A stretch of DNA of 64,000 nt, from the NCBI RefSeq assembly GCF_023101145.1, contig NZ_CP073714.1:6386001-6450000 (forward strand). The letters run 5' to 3'. The notes under the pieces are model-generated. The model saw nothing but the letters and a program-made list of their open reading frames with translations, made no database searches and had not been told where the DNA came from. The DNA comes from Paenibacillus pabuli (GTDB lineage: Bacteria > Bacillota > Bacilli > Paenibacillales > Paenibacillaceae). Of the stretch, positions 37,800-46,488 are shown piece by piece; the first letter of the stretch is position 1, and every line of letters starts with the position of its first letter. A program made the translations under genes and the position numbers.

Positions 37800-39257
37800 C
37801 TACAGCTGCGGACGCTGCTTGTGGAATTCCGTATTTTGTTCAAACGCATGCGCTACGCGCAGTACAGTCGTTTCATCAAAAGCTTTACCGATTATCTGCA
37901 TGCCGACAGGCAGTCCATCCGAGAATCCGCAAGGGATACTGATTGCTGGTACACCAGCAAGGCTGACAGGGATAGTCAAAATGTCGTTGAGATACATCGT
38001 AAGTGGATCATCAACCTGGGAACCGAGTTTAAATGCCGTTGTTGGCGCGGTTGGTCCGATGATGACATCATATTTGGCAAATACGTCGTCGAAATCCTGT
38101 TTGATCAACGTACGTACTTTTTGAGCTTTCAAATAATATGCATCGTAGTAACCCGAGCTGAGCGCATAGGTTCCAAGCATGATGCGTCGTTTCACTTCGG
38201 GACCAAAACCTTGACTACGAGACTGATGGTACAGATCCAGCAAGTTTTCCGGGTTGTCTGCACGAACGCCATAACGCACGCCGTCGAAACGAGCTAGGTT
38301 CGAAGAAGCCTCCGAGGAAGCAAGCAGGTAATACGTAGCCACCGCATATTCGGTATGCGGAAGGGATACTTCTTCCCAAGTTGCGCCGAGTCCTTCAAGG
38401 ACTCTCAGGGCAGAAAGAACGGTTTCTTTAACTTGTGGGTCAACACCTTCACCAATGTACTCCTTCGGAACAGCAATGCGGAGTCCTTTGACATCCCCGG
38501 TTAGTCCGCTCAAGTAATCCGGGATATCCACTTTCGCGGATGTCGAATCTTTGGCGTCATAACCAGCAATGGCTTGCAGCACATAAGCAGAATCCTCGAC
38601 ATTTTTCGTCAAAGGTCCAATTTGATCCAGCGAAGATGCGAATGCAACCAGACCAAAACGGGATACGAGTCCGTAGGTAGGTTTCAAACCGACAACGCCG
38701 CAATAGGAAGCAGGCTGTCTGATGGAGCCCCCTGTATCTGATCCCAATGTGAAATAAGCTTCTCCTGCCGCAACAGCCGCAGCAGACCCACCACTGGAAC
38801 CGCCTGGAACACGATCAAGTGCCCAAGGGTTACGTACTGGGTAAAAGCTTGAATTTTCATTGGAGCCGCCCATGGCGAATTCATCCATGTTTAATTTCCC
38901 GATCGTGACGGTATCTGCTGCTTTCAACTTCTCAACAACCGTTGCATCATACACAGGGTCGAAGTTGCGCAGAAACTGGCTGCCGCATGTTGTACGCAGT
39001 CCGTTTGTAACGATGTTATCCTTAATGCCAACTGGCAGACCAAAAAGCAAACCTTTTTCCTCGCCGCTGACGAGACGATCATCCAGTTGACGTGCACGAG
39101 CACGTGCTTGTTCTTCATCCAGTGCCAGATAAGCCTTAACCTTCTCATCCCGTTCACCAATGTTCTGATATGCCTGATTCACCAGATCGCTGACCGACAG
39201 CTCCTTGGCGTGCAGCTTGTTATGTATCTCCGGCAACGATTGTTCAAATAAACTCAC
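37800..39257 (-). CDS. gatA: Asp-tRNA(Asn)/Glu-tRNA(Gln) amidotransferase subunit A
   Basis: GatA is the amidase subunit that releases ammonia from glutamine. The 485-residue protein has the amidase signature GSSGGSAAAVAAG and the Ser-cisSer-Lys triad residues (Lys in GIKDNI, Ser in PGGSSGGS, Ser in GSDTGGSIRQPAS). It begins at GTG after AAGGAGG. It lies 27 bases after gatC. In this genus the complex makes Gln-tRNA(Gln) and probably Asn-tRNA(Asn). Confidence 0.96.
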   Translation of the reverse strand: MSLFEQSLPEIHNKLHAKELSVSDLVNQAYQNIGERDEKVKAYLALDEEQARARARQLDDRLVSGEEKGLLFGLPVGIKDNIVTNGLRTTCGSQFLRNFDPVYDATVVEKLKAADTVTIGKLNMDEFAMGGSNENSSFYPVRNPWALDRVPGGSSGGSAAAVAAGEAYFTLGSDTGGSIRQPASYCGVVGLKPTYGLVSRFGLVAFASSLDQIGPLTKNVEDSAYVLQAIAGYDAKDSTSAKVDIPDYLSGLTGDVKGLRIAVPKEYIGEGVDPQVKETVLSALRVLEGLGATWEEVSLPHTEYAVATYYLLASSEASSNLARFDGVRYGVRADNPENLLDLYHQSRSQGFGPEVKRRIMLGTYALSSGYYDAYYLKAQKVRTLIKQDFDDVFAKYDVIIGPTAPTTAFKLGSQVDDPLTMYLNDILTIPVSLAGVPAISIPCGFSDGLPVGMQIIGKAFDETTVLRVAHAFEQNTEFHKQRPQL

Positions 39258-39284
39258 GTAATTCGTCCTCCTTCCGGTTATCCG

Positions 39285-39572
39285 TTATTCCATTACAGCA
39301 GGCACTTTGAATTGCCCTTCTTCTTCTTCTGGTGCATTGCGCATAACCTGTTCAATTGACAGGCTTTCCTTCGTCTCATCATCACGCATCACGTTGCTGA
39401 CGTGCAGCACGTGAGTGGTAGGTTCAATGTCATCAGTGTCCAGCTCATTCAGCTTCTCAGCATATTTTAAAATCGCGTTCAGCTGTCCTGTCAGGGTCTG
39501 TTCTTCTTCCGCAGTCAAATTAAGTCTAGCCAGCTTGGCCACGTGCTGAACGTCATTATTTGAAATACTCAT
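39285..39572 (-). CDS. gatC: Asp-tRNA(Asn)/Glu-tRNA(Gln) amidotransferase subunit C
   Basis: The 95-residue protein matches GatC: VQHVAKLARLNLTAEEEQTL, LNAILKYAEKLNELDTD, and a C-terminal EEGQFKVPAVME. It wraps around the GatA-GatB interface and stabilises the complex. GAAGGAGG precedes the ATG. It is the first gene of the operon. Confidence 0.95.
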   Translation of the reverse strand: MSISNNDVQHVAKLARLNLTAEEEQTLTGQLNAILKYAEKLNELDTDDIEPTTHVLHVSNVMRDDETKESLSIEQVMRNAPEEEEGQFKVPAVME

Positions 39573-39833
39573 GTCCGGATGCCTCCTTCATTCGTTCTAA
39601 TTCCCGAAACCGCCGAAAACGAATCGTTCGTTTAACGGGCTAAAGTCCCAAGATAACTTTTTTCATTATAGGTGAGATAGTTCGACAATTCAATGCATAG
39701 GACTGTACTGACTTCTATTACGTAGAAAAAGGGTTCCAGTGATTTTTTAGACATCTGAGCAATGATATCCTTCCTGCGTGCCTCATCGCTATTAAGAATT
39801 CACTGTATTAATGATTGCTCCTAGTCTAAATTG
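39573..39833 (-). other. gatC upstream region
   Basis: This spacer holds the gatC promoter and a 90-base leader with a small AACGAA/TTCGTT inverted repeat. No gene or T-box element was recognised. Confidence 0.5.
39665..39693 (-). promoter_or_regulatory. SigA promoter of gatCAB
   Basis: On the minus strand, TTGAAT (39688-39693) and a perfect TATAAT (39665-39670) are 17 bases apart. Confidence 0.75.
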
Positions 39834-39869
39834 GCAAAAAGGCAGTGCGAATTCGCTCTGCCTTTTTGC
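39834..39869 (-). terminator. Intrinsic terminator of the SLH protein gene
   Basis: GCAAAAAGGCAG pairs perfectly with CTGCCTTTTTGC, and the loop contains GCGAATTCGC. It is T-rich on both strands. Confidence 0.9.
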
Positions 39870-39891
39870 TGTATACATTACTAGTTATTCT

Positions 39892-42800
39892 TTAGATCAA
39901 GCCCGAGTGCTGCAATAACCGACGAATAAGCGCCGCAGTCTCTGCCCGAGTGATCATGGATTTTGGAGCAATGGTCGCGTTACTCCGACCAGATACAAGC
40001 CCGGATTGAAGACTGAACTCGACAGCTTCTCTCGCCCAATACGAGACCATATCCATATCTATATAGCGGGAGAGATCTTGGCCAGTGTCGATATCCAGCT
40101 TATGATCCAATCCGGTAAGCTCCATCGTCCGATTAATGATCATCATCGCTTCTTCACGGGTAATCTTCTGTGTTGGCCGGAATGTGCCATCTTTATAACC
40201 GTCGATCAGACCCAGGTCGGAAGCGGCACTTACTTCGCCTGCATACCAATCACTCGAACTTACATCGCTGAATCGGACGTTTCCTTCATTAGTTTGAAGT
40301 CCCAGTGCCCGCACGAGTACACCTGCAAATTCAGAGCGGGTAATGCTTTCATCCGGATTAAAGATCGTATCCGATATTCCACGGATAATCATTCGTGACC
40401 CCATATCCTCCACTTCCGTCTGCGCCCAGTGCCCTGCAACATCGGCAAATGTCCGCGGATTCCAGACGAGACCATACGCACTATTCGTCAAACTGTTGAT
40501 TTGCGCATGATACACTCCATTGACTTGCGTGATTTTGGTCGGAACATGGCGCACGCTGCCGTCCTTCTCAACCACAACTCCAGTCGTTACCTTAGAAGGA
40601 TCAACCTCACCGGATAAAGTAATTGCTCGTTCGACGTATTTATTAAACCGGTCCACACTTACAGATCTGCCTTCATATGTGGCCGTTATGTTGAAATCAA
40701 AAAGCGGACCAATCAAGGCAAAACCGTTTTGACGAGCAACCGTTTCCGCCGCATATATCGTTTCAGCAGAAGCAGGTGCGATCTCCAAATGGAGGACCAT
40801 ATCCTCGAGGTGATCTTCAGCACCAAGTTGTTGTGCCAGCGTATTGATTTCTACCAGTTTGGAAGGTAAAGAATAGGAAGCGGCGTCCGTTTGAAGCACA
40901 AGTACGGCTTCCTTGTCTGCCATGACCTTCACCAATCGACCAGTAAGTTCGCCGATAACCCGATCGTTATCTCCACTTTTTACAGGCAGGGTCACTACAG
41001 CGTTCAGACCTTCCGTATCCAGCTTTTTCATGACAGCCTGCTCGTCAATTGTCAGAGTCAACACATTCTGTCCATTCACATTAGCCGTTCTTAGCGTTCC
41101 GGCCTTTTCTGGTTTCCCGTTCACCAAGATCGAAACACCGGAATTAACCGCCCCTCCTCCCGAAGACGCTGTACCTGCCGCTCCGCTTGCAGGCCCAGAA
41201 GTACTGCCACCACCAGGATTTGAACCGTTACCGCCATTTCCACCACTGGAGTTGTCGGAACCACCTGGAGGGTTTGTTCCGCCGTTATTCGACACAAGCC
41301 ACTTCGCGAACAATGTCACATTAGAGGTGCCTATAAGGAGCGTATCGCCCACACTATAGTTTACTCCGCTGCCGTCCGCTGCCGTGTTCCAGCCTGTAAA
41401 ATCATAACCAGTCTTCACCAGATTGCCTGTGTTACCCAAAATTGTAGCCAGCGTTTGTTGCTTATACGTCTGGTTGTCTGAGGGCACGTCTCCTGATGTA
41501 GCTCCGTTACTGTTGTAAGTGATCTGATATCTCTTCGGTTGTGCATAGGACATGACTGTAGCTTTGTTACCGTTACTTCCATCTTTGAAAGAAACGTAAA
41601 GGTTCCCTGCTGCGTCAATTTCCAACGTAGTGTTCTGTGCAATTCCCTCTGAGAAACCAGTCCCACCGATCGCATTCCAGCCATCCGCCTCGGTATATTT
41701 CATGACGGTTGCTTTGTTCATATTTGCTGAATCCATATATGCCACATACGGGCTTCCATCTTGATCAAGCACCATCGAAACGAAATTTGCCGCTCCGTCA
41801 GAGAACTCAGCATCCCCAACCGTTATCCACGTTCCGGAGCCAGTAGATTTCATAACTGTTGCCTTTAGTCCGTTGAATCCAGTGGTATAAGCAGTATATA
41901 CCGTTTCGTTCTGATCTACTGCAAGCGTAAACTCAGCTACGCTTTCTTGTGAAAATGCACGATTGCCAACGAAGGACCAAGAATCATCCGCTTCGTTATA
42001 TCTGATGACAGACAATCTGAATCCTCCACTATTATCGCTGAATGCAACGTAAGGGACACCGTCTGGCCCTATAGCCAATATACTTCCTCCCGCGCCTCCC
42101 AGAATATTTTCGGTATTGCCGATGGACGTCCACTCTCCAGACTGATCATTATATTTCATAACTGTGAGGTGATAACTGCTATTTAAGGCAACATACGGCA
42201 CACCGTTTGCATCGAGTTGCAAATCAAGACTTGATAAATTACCTGGAGAGAAACCTGGGGAACCTACAAAATCCCAGCCATCCTGCTCCGTATACTTCAT
42301 GACGGTTGCACTGCCAACATGATTTACATCACTAAAAGCAACGTATATTGTTCCATTCTGGTCTATTGCTATTTTGTTTTTTGTTGCAAAACTCTCAGTA
42401 AAACCTGGTTGTCCGACTGCCGACCATCCACTCACTTCGCTATATTTCATGACCGTTGCTTTAAAGCCATTGGATACATCTTGATATACGACATACGGCG
42501 TGCCATGGGCATCAAGGGCAAGATCCTGTTCAAAAGTCACTCCCTCTGAGAAACCTGTATTGCCAATAACTTTCCACTTTCCTGTTTCATCCTCATTGGA
42601 CGTGGATGGCGTCCACTTCGCATACAACGTTACATGAGCAGCACTCATGATTAACGTCTCACCTGTGTTATAGTTCGTTCCGCTTCCATCTGCTTCCGTA
42701 TTCCAGCCAGCGAATGTATAACCTGATTTTTCCAAATTTCCTGTATTGCCTAAAATAATTGCTCCCGCTTGTTCATTGTATTGTTGATTATCCACTGGTG

Positions 42801-44016
42801 CAGTGCCCAACTCGGCTCCGTTTCCATCGTATGTGACCGTGTACATAGCTTTCGCTCCAAACCTCATCACCGTCGCCTTTGAACTATTGAATGCATCTTG
42901 ATAAACAACATACGGCGTACCTTTTTGATCCAATGCGAGTGAAGGTGTAGACACCACCCCAGCAGAGAAACCGGCTTGACCGACAAACTCCCAGCCATTT
43001 TGCTCGCTGTATCTCATTACGGTTGCTTTGCTTCCATTTGCGCTATCCTTGAAAGCCACATAAGGTGTACCCATCTGATCCATAACCAGCGAAGGAGAAT
43101 TTGCAGAACCTGGAGAGAAACCAGCTTGACCTACCCTCTCCCAACTTGATATCTCATCACGATATGTCATGACCGTCATTTTATTCGTATCATCTTGAAA
43201 CACAATATAGGGTTGTCCTGATGGATTTATTACAAGTGATGGGGAGGTTGCGTACCCTCCTGTAAAGCCTGCTTGGCCTACCACCTTCCATTCGTTGGAA
43301 CTGTACGTCATGACGGTAGCTTTGTAGGCTTCATCCTGAAAAGCCACATAAGGGGTATCCGCTTGATCGAGAACCAATGAAAAGGAAGAGATTGCTTCTC
43401 CCTCGGAGAAGTCAGCACTGCCCACCAGCTCCCAGCCCGTTGACTCGATGTATCTCATTACGTTTGCTTTCCCGCTGGCTCCATCCTTAAAAGCAATATA
43501 AGGATTACCCGCCTGATCCAGCGCGAGCGAAGGATAGTTCGCTTGCGCTGGAGTAAAGCCGGCCTCTCCTACCAACTGCCAACCGTTTAATTCACTATAT
43601 TTCATGACTGTGGCTTTACCGTCTGCACTGTTATCCTGATAACCAATATATGGGGTGCCTGCCTGGTCCAGCACAAGCGTGATGCCGCTTGCCGCTGCAA
43701 GCGACAGGCCTCTGTCACCTACCAATTGCCAACCGTCAGGCTCAGTGTACTTCATCACTGTTGCTTTGAAACCAGCGCCCATATCCGTATAAGCGACATA
43801 TGGCGTACCTGATTGATCAAGTGCCATCTTGGGAGCAGATGCTTCGCCAGCCGAGAAACCGGCTTTCCCCAATAGTGTCCACTCTTCGCCAGCAGAGGCG
43901 TAAGCACGGTTTATATCCCATATCTGAAAGATCGGGTTGCCTCCCATAATCACCAGACAGGCCAACAACATCATCACGAATTTTTTACCGTTGCAAAAGC
44001 TCCTTCTCATCTTCAT
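39892..44016 (-). CDS. SLH-anchored surface protein with two seven-repeat propellers and InlB-type repeats
   Basis: The protein (1374 residues) has a signal peptide (about 1-42, ending ..YASA), seven repeats of 48-50 residues (46-390), an InlB B-like repeat (391-468), seven more repeats (481-828), a second InlB-like repeat (829-906), a Gly/Ser/Pro/Asn linker (about 907-957), a domain seen in other Paenibacillus surface proteins, and three SLH domains (1200-1374). Each repeat reads W-xx-VG-xx-GF...LDQ-GTPYVAF-D...KATVMKY. SLH domains bind pyruvylated wall polysaccharide, so it is displayed at the cell surface. The start ATG follows AAGGAAGG; a 58-residue longer frame overlaps the next gene. 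The ligand is unknown. Confidence 0.9.
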   Translation of the reverse strand: MKMRRSFCNGKKFVMMLLACLVIMGGNPIFQIWDINRAYASAGEEWTLLGKAGFSAGEASAPKMALDQSGTPYVAYTDMGAGFKATVMKYTEPDGWQLVGDRGLSLAAASGITLVLDQAGTPYIGYQDNSADGKATVMKYSELNGWQLVGEAGFTPAQANYPSLALDQAGNPYIAFKDGASGKANVMRYIESTGWELVGSADFSEGEAISSFSLVLDQADTPYVAFQDEAYKATVMTYSSNEWKVVGQAGFTGGYATSPSLVINPSGQPYIVFQDDTNKMTVMTYRDEISSWERVGQAGFSPGSANSPSLVMDQMGTPYVAFKDSANGSKATVMRYSEQNGWEFVGQAGFSAGVVSTPSLALDQKGTPYVVYQDAFNSSKATVMRFGAKAMYTVTYDGNGAELGTAPVDNQQYNEQAGAIILGNTGNLEKSGYTFAGWNTEADGSGTNYNTGETLIMSAAHVTLYAKWTPSTSNEDETGKWKVIGNTGFSEGVTFEQDLALDAHGTPYVVYQDVSNGFKATVMKYSEVSGWSAVGQPGFTESFATKNKIAIDQNGTIYVAFSDVNHVGSATVMKYTEQDGWDFVGSPGFSPGNLSSLDLQLDANGVPYVALNSSYHLTVMKYNDQSGEWTSIGNTENILGGAGGSILAIGPDGVPYVAFSDNSGGFRLSVIRYNEADDSWSFVGNRAFSQESVAEFTLAVDQNETVYTAYTTGFNGLKATVMKSTGSGTWITVGDAEFSDGAANFVSMVLDQDGSPYVAYMDSANMNKATVMKYTEADGWNAIGGTGFSEGIAQNTTLEIDAAGNLYVSFKDGSNGNKATVMSYAQPKRYQITYNSNGATSGDVPSDNQTYKQQTLATILGNTGNLVKTGYDFTGWNTAADGSGVNYSVGDTLLIGTSNVTLFAKWLVSNNGGTNPPGGSDNSSGGNGGNGSNPGGGSTSGPASGAAGTASSGGGAVNSGVSILVNGKPEKAGTLRTANVNGQNVLTLTIDEQAVMKKLDTEGLNAVVTLPVKSGDNDRVIGELTGRLVKVMADKEAVLVLQTDAASYSLPSKLVEINTLAQQLGAEDHLEDMVLHLEIAPASAETIYAAETVARQNGFALIGPLFDFNITATYEGRSVSVDRFNKYVERAITLSGEVDPSKVTTGVVVEKDGSVRHVPTKITQVNGVYHAQINSLTNSAYGLVWNPRTFADVAGHWAQTEVEDMGSRMIIRGISDTIFNPDESITRSEFAGVLVRALGLQTNEGNVRFSDVSSSDWYAGEVSAASDLGLIDGYKDGTFRPTQKITREEAMMIINRTMELTGLDHKLDIDTGQDLSRYIDMDMVSYWAREAVEFSLQSGLVSGRSNATIAPKSMITRAETAALIRRLLQHSGLI
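41299..41532 (-). repeat. InlB B-type repeat 2 in the SLH protein
   Basis: This segment encodes about 78 residues with ITYNSNGATSG, GYDFTGWNTAADGSG and NVTLFAKW, the pattern of InlB B/List_Bact repeats. Confidence 0.8.
41533..42576 (-). repeat. Propeller-like repeat set 2 (seven units)
   Basis: Seven tandem protein repeats of 48-51 residues, each starting W-xx-(V/I)G and ending TVMKY or a variant. Units 3 and 4 are the most diverged. Confidence 0.8.
42613..42846 (-). repeat. InlB B-type repeat 1 in the SLH protein
   Basis: This segment encodes VTYDGNGAELG, GYTFAGWNTEADGSG and HVTLYAKW, paralogous to the second InlB-type repeat. Confidence 0.8.
42847..43881 (-). repeat. Propeller-like repeat set 1 (seven units)
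   Basis: Seven tandem protein repeats of 48-50 residues with the same consensus as set 2, directly after the signal peptide. Confidence 0.8.
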
Positions 44017-44146
44017 ATCTACCTTCCTTGTTATGTAAAATTTGAAGGGTGCAATCCCTTCTACATCGCAAGGTATTTTATCAATTGTCTCTGAACCGAT
44101 TCTGAACATAATGACTTGGTGTGCTGAAATAGGATTCCGAAAAATC

Positions 44147-44174
44147 AAAAAAGAGCCGGCATCAGCCGACTCTT
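44147..44174 (-). terminator. Intrinsic terminator of the IDEAL-type gene
   Basis: AAGAGTCGGC and GCCGGCTCTT pair on the minus strand with a TGAT loop and run into six T residues. Confidence 0.85.
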
Positions 44175-44180
44175 CAAATT

Positions 44181-44564
44181 CTAAATCCATGCACGCAGGT
44201 TAACCTGCTTTATAAAATCCGCCTGTGACATAACATCGTTCGCGGTTTCTTCTTCCTCTTCCACAGCTTCGAAATCTCCGTTCATCAAATGATGAAACAG
44301 TTTCTCATTGTGTGTCGCAAGGGCGTAATCTATCAACGCTTCTCGCTCGACCCGCTCAGCTTCCTGCTTCAGCAGAACCTCTTCCAAGTCGACGTCGCCG
44401 GATGGAACAAAAAAGTTCCGATTCACCTGCGGCACTCGAAGCACGTAATCGAACGCATTGTCCGGATTCCGGTCATAAGCGATGATGAAACCATATTCCC
44501 CCACAGGAAGATTCTGCTCAAACGCATCCGCGACGATGACAACCTTCTCTCCTAATCGCAGCAT
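44181..44564 (-). CDS. IDEAL-domain-like small protein
   Basis: The 127-residue protein begins with a beta-rich part (GEKVVIVADAF...PVGEYGFIIAYDRNPDNAFDYVLRVP) and then has EALIDYALATHNEKLFHHLMNGDF, which resembles the IDEAL domain of Bacillus proteins such as YpiB and ComK-binding partners. The end is acidic. GGAGG lies 7 bases before the ATG. It is a single gene between the sigY-like operon and the SLH gene. The function is unknown, and the domain call is from pattern only. Confidence 0.65.
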   Translation of the reverse strand: MLRLGEKVVIVADAFEQNLPVGEYGFIIAYDRNPDNAFDYVLRVPQVNRNFFVPSGDVDLEEVLLKQEAERVEREALIDYALATHNEKLFHHLMNGDFEAVEEEEETANDVMSQADFIKQVNLRAWI

Positions 44565-44695
44565 CGTCTAACCTCCTGGTAGTCTATCTTTTTATTATTT
44601 GTATAGTCTACTAGAAAAGAATAGCGATGTCTACGATTACTAGAATTAAACAAAACATTTGTGCAAAATCTTTTTTTTGCATTCCGTTAATTCTA

Positions 44696-44929
44696 TCATT
44701 TACCCGATGTTTGCCTAGGGGGCTTCCGATCTCCCCGCACCACAATGAACCAATAGATGATCAGGGGTGTTGGAAATCCAGTAATTCCCCATAACCCCCA
44801 TAACCAGGGGAAACGACCACGCCTTCGCGCATCGTGAAAAATCCATGTTCCCTGAATCAGCAAAAGAATGGCAATCAGAATGACCCATACAAGAGGAATT
44901 TCATTCAATGAATAATGCAGATCATTCAT
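44696..44929 (-). CDS. YxlE-like small membrane protein (SigY anti-sigma component)
   Basis: The 77-residue protein has two hydrophobic spans (about residues 12-30 and 43-65) joined by FHDARRRGRFPWLWGLWGITGFPTPLIIYW, the PLDc_N-like pattern of YxlE. In B. subtilis YxlD/YxlE act with YxlC to restrain SigY. It overlaps the YxlC-like gene by 8 bases, so the two are translationally coupled. The role is inferred from order and pattern. Confidence 0.72.
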   Translation of the reverse strand: MNDLHYSLNEIPLVWVILIAILLLIQGTWIFHDARRRGRFPWLWGLWGITGFPTPLIIYWFIVVRGDRKPPRQTSGK

Positions 44930-45263
44930 GGCGGGTCTCCTTCCGGCGTCGCCCTGACCAGCTAACTGCCACGACTATTGCTGCACACAAGCTAATGGCT
45001 TGGATACCCAGATATAGAGCTGGAGCTGAATGAAGCAAGAAGGCACCAAATGAGATAATGAACAATCCTGCAATCCAGAACAGGATCATTTCGATTCGAT
45101 TGGCTCGTCGTCTCATTTGTCTTCGTTCCTTGACTTGGGCTTCAATGGTGGCTAACGAAGGAATATTGGAAGGTTCATACGCATCATCGAGCACTCTCAT
45201 CTGTTGTTGTATACGCATCACAATTTCTTGTTCATCCTGTTCTTCAGATCTGCTCATGCTCAT
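44922..45263 (-). CDS. YxlC-like membrane protein (SigY operon)
   Basis: The 113-residue protein has a cytoplasmic N-terminal half (acidic, then PSLATIEAQVKERRQMRRRANRIE split by basic residues) and two membrane spans (about 56-75 and 81-101). This matches the YxlC/DUF5345 outline. It overlaps sigY by 4 bases and has an AAAGGAG site. It is probably part of the anti-SigY complex. Confidence 0.75.
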   Translation of the reverse strand: MSMSRSEEQDEQEIVMRIQQQMRVLDDAYEPSNIPSLATIEAQVKERRQMRRRANRIEMILFWIAGLFIISFGAFLLHSAPALYLGIQAISLCAAIVVAVSWSGRRRKETRHE

Positions 45264-45796
45264 CCCAACTCCTTTCTCAATTGACGAAGCCCATAGGCTG
45301 TTCTAGACTTCGCCGTTCCGGATGGAATACCCAGCATTTCACCCATTTCATCATATCCATAGCCATAATAATGCTTTAGCAGGACGGCAATACGATGTTC
45401 CGGGGTTAATCTTGTCATGGCATCCATTACATCTGTCCATTCTTCATTCCGACTCTCGAATTGCCATCGCAATTTTCGGACAGCCTGATTACGAATGGCT
45501 TCCAACCAAATCTGCTCTCTTCTCCTGCGTCTAGTCTTGTCGATATATATACGGGTGGCAATCGTAATCATCCATGACGAAAAGGCAGACGAACCATCGT
45601 ACCTATGGATATTTTCCATACATCGAATCATGGTGTCCTGCACTGTCTCTTCGGCGACGTTGGGATCCATCGTTACTTTGACAAGATACTTATATACAAA
45701 AGCGTAATGACGCTGCAGCAGTTCTGCCAGTGCACTGTCATCTCCCTGCATCGCTCTCTGTACCTCTTCCAGTTCGGCTGCCTCCATCTGAATCAT
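45260..45796 (-). CDS. sigY: ECF sigma factor, SigY-like
   Basis: The 178-residue protein has region 2 (residues about 20-85, with VAEETVQDTMIRCMENIHRY and SSWMITIATRIYIDKTRRRRRE) and region 4 (about 115-175, with LKHYYGYGYDEMGEMLGIPSGTAKSR). The operon order sigY-yxlC-yxlE-like supports SigY. GGAG lies 8 bases before ATG 45796; a GTG one codon upstream is also possible. A TGAAC-N17-CGTA promoter just upstream indicates autoregulation. In B. subtilis SigY responds to nitrogen starvation and controls a bacteriocin-maintenance function. Confidence 0.85.
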   Translation of the reverse strand: MIQMEAAELEEVQRAMQGDDSALAELLQRHYAFVYKYLVKVTMDPNVAEETVQDTMIRCMENIHRYDGSSAFSSWMITIATRIYIDKTRRRRREQIWLEAIRNQAVRKLRWQFESRNEEWTDVMDAMTRLTPEHRIAVLLKHYYGYGYDEMGEMLGIPSGTAKSRTAYGLRQLRKELG

Positions 45797-45825
45797 CACC
45801 TGCTCTCCGCTTAGTCTTATGTTAT

Positions 45826-45851
45826 TACGACAGGCTCTGCAGAAACGTTCA
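45826..45851 (-). promoter_or_regulatory. ECF-type promoter of sigY
   Basis: On the minus strand, TGAAC (45847-45851) and CGTA (45826-45829) are 17 bases apart, matching the ECF/SigY-type autoregulatory layout, about 30 bases before the start codon. Confidence 0.6.
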
Positions 45852-45860
45852 ATTCAATTC

Positions 45861-45898
45861 AAAAAAATCTGAAGCCGACAATTTCCCGGGCAATCAGA
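45861..45898 (-). terminator. Probable terminator of the 83-residue protein gene
   Basis: TCTGA-A-GCC pairs with GGC-AA-TCAGA, with seven T residues on the minus strand. It lies just ahead of the sigY promoter. Confidence 0.55.
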
Positions 45899-46145
45899 CT
45901 TCATTTCGGTAATCTTGCAGTTTGTCGAACCACGGTTGGCTGCGGGCTCCACTGCTCAATAAACGACTTCTCCATATATTTTGCTGTTGATCCTTGATTG
46001 GATAAATCTCATTATTCATAAAGTTATGTAGTTGAGAACGCTGGGTAACTGATTCTATTCTGCCACTTTCCATTGCTCTACGACTTTCTTCGATAATCGG
46101 ATGCTCGGCACGCTGTCCCAACTGAAGTACTCGCTTTTTCTCCAC
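45894..46145 (-). CDS. Small hypothetical protein (83 residues)
   Basis: The protein begins at GTG (EKKRVLQLG) with GAGG eight bases upstream. It is charged and helical with no membrane span or Cys motif; features include PIIEESRRAMESGRIE and QPWFDKLQDYRNE. The terminator at its end and a usable ribosome binding site suggest a real gene. I do not recognise a family. It lies directly upstream of the sigY promoter in the same direction but is separated from it by the terminator. Confidence 0.55.
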   Translation of the reverse strand: MEKKRVLQLGQRAEHPIIEESRRAMESGRIESVTQRSQLHNFMNNEIYPIKDQQQNIWRSRLLSSGARSQPWFDKLQDYRNEV

Positions 46146-46488
46146 TTCTATTTCCTCGCTCTCATTAGCTATTTTCCCTAATTTTTCAAACTATTTATCA
46201 TCTCGAGCTTATTATAAATCGACTTGCTAAATGGACTAGAACGATCTGCTGTAGATTCTTGTCAACGATCTGTATGTAGGGGTTAAACGGTGTCACTTGG
46301 GTAAAAAAGAGGCTGAAAACAAAAAAAGAACGCAAACCGGGTATAGACCACAGTCTGCGTGCTTCGCAAGTTAGGGTGTTTCTGTTCATTGCTTCAGTTA
46401 GATGGTGCATTATTGCTTGTAACAACTAATTGCTATTCTAATGAAAAAGTTGTCACTTGTCCAGACTTTCTTCACATAAATTGTCGGA
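46146..46488. other. Intergenic region with a terminator hairpin
   Basis: About 340 bases without a supported gene. A 75-codon minus-strand frame at 46198-46425 runs through the hairpin and lacks a ribosome binding site. Confidence 0.5.
46321..46360 (-). terminator. Probable terminator of the DedA-thioredoxin-MBL unit
   Basis: Minus-strand ACGCA pairs with TGCGT around an AGAC/GTCT hairpin, followed by TTTTTTT. It lies about 130 bases after the MBL gene. Confidence 0.5.

Noticed and set aside
41533..43881. Regularly spaced repeats of about 150 bases
   Set aside because: Considered as a DNA repeat array or CRISPR-like structure. They are diverged protein-coding repeats in frame within one gene.
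46198..46425. 75-codon minus-strand open frame
   Set aside because: It passes through a terminator hairpin and has no ribosome binding site.
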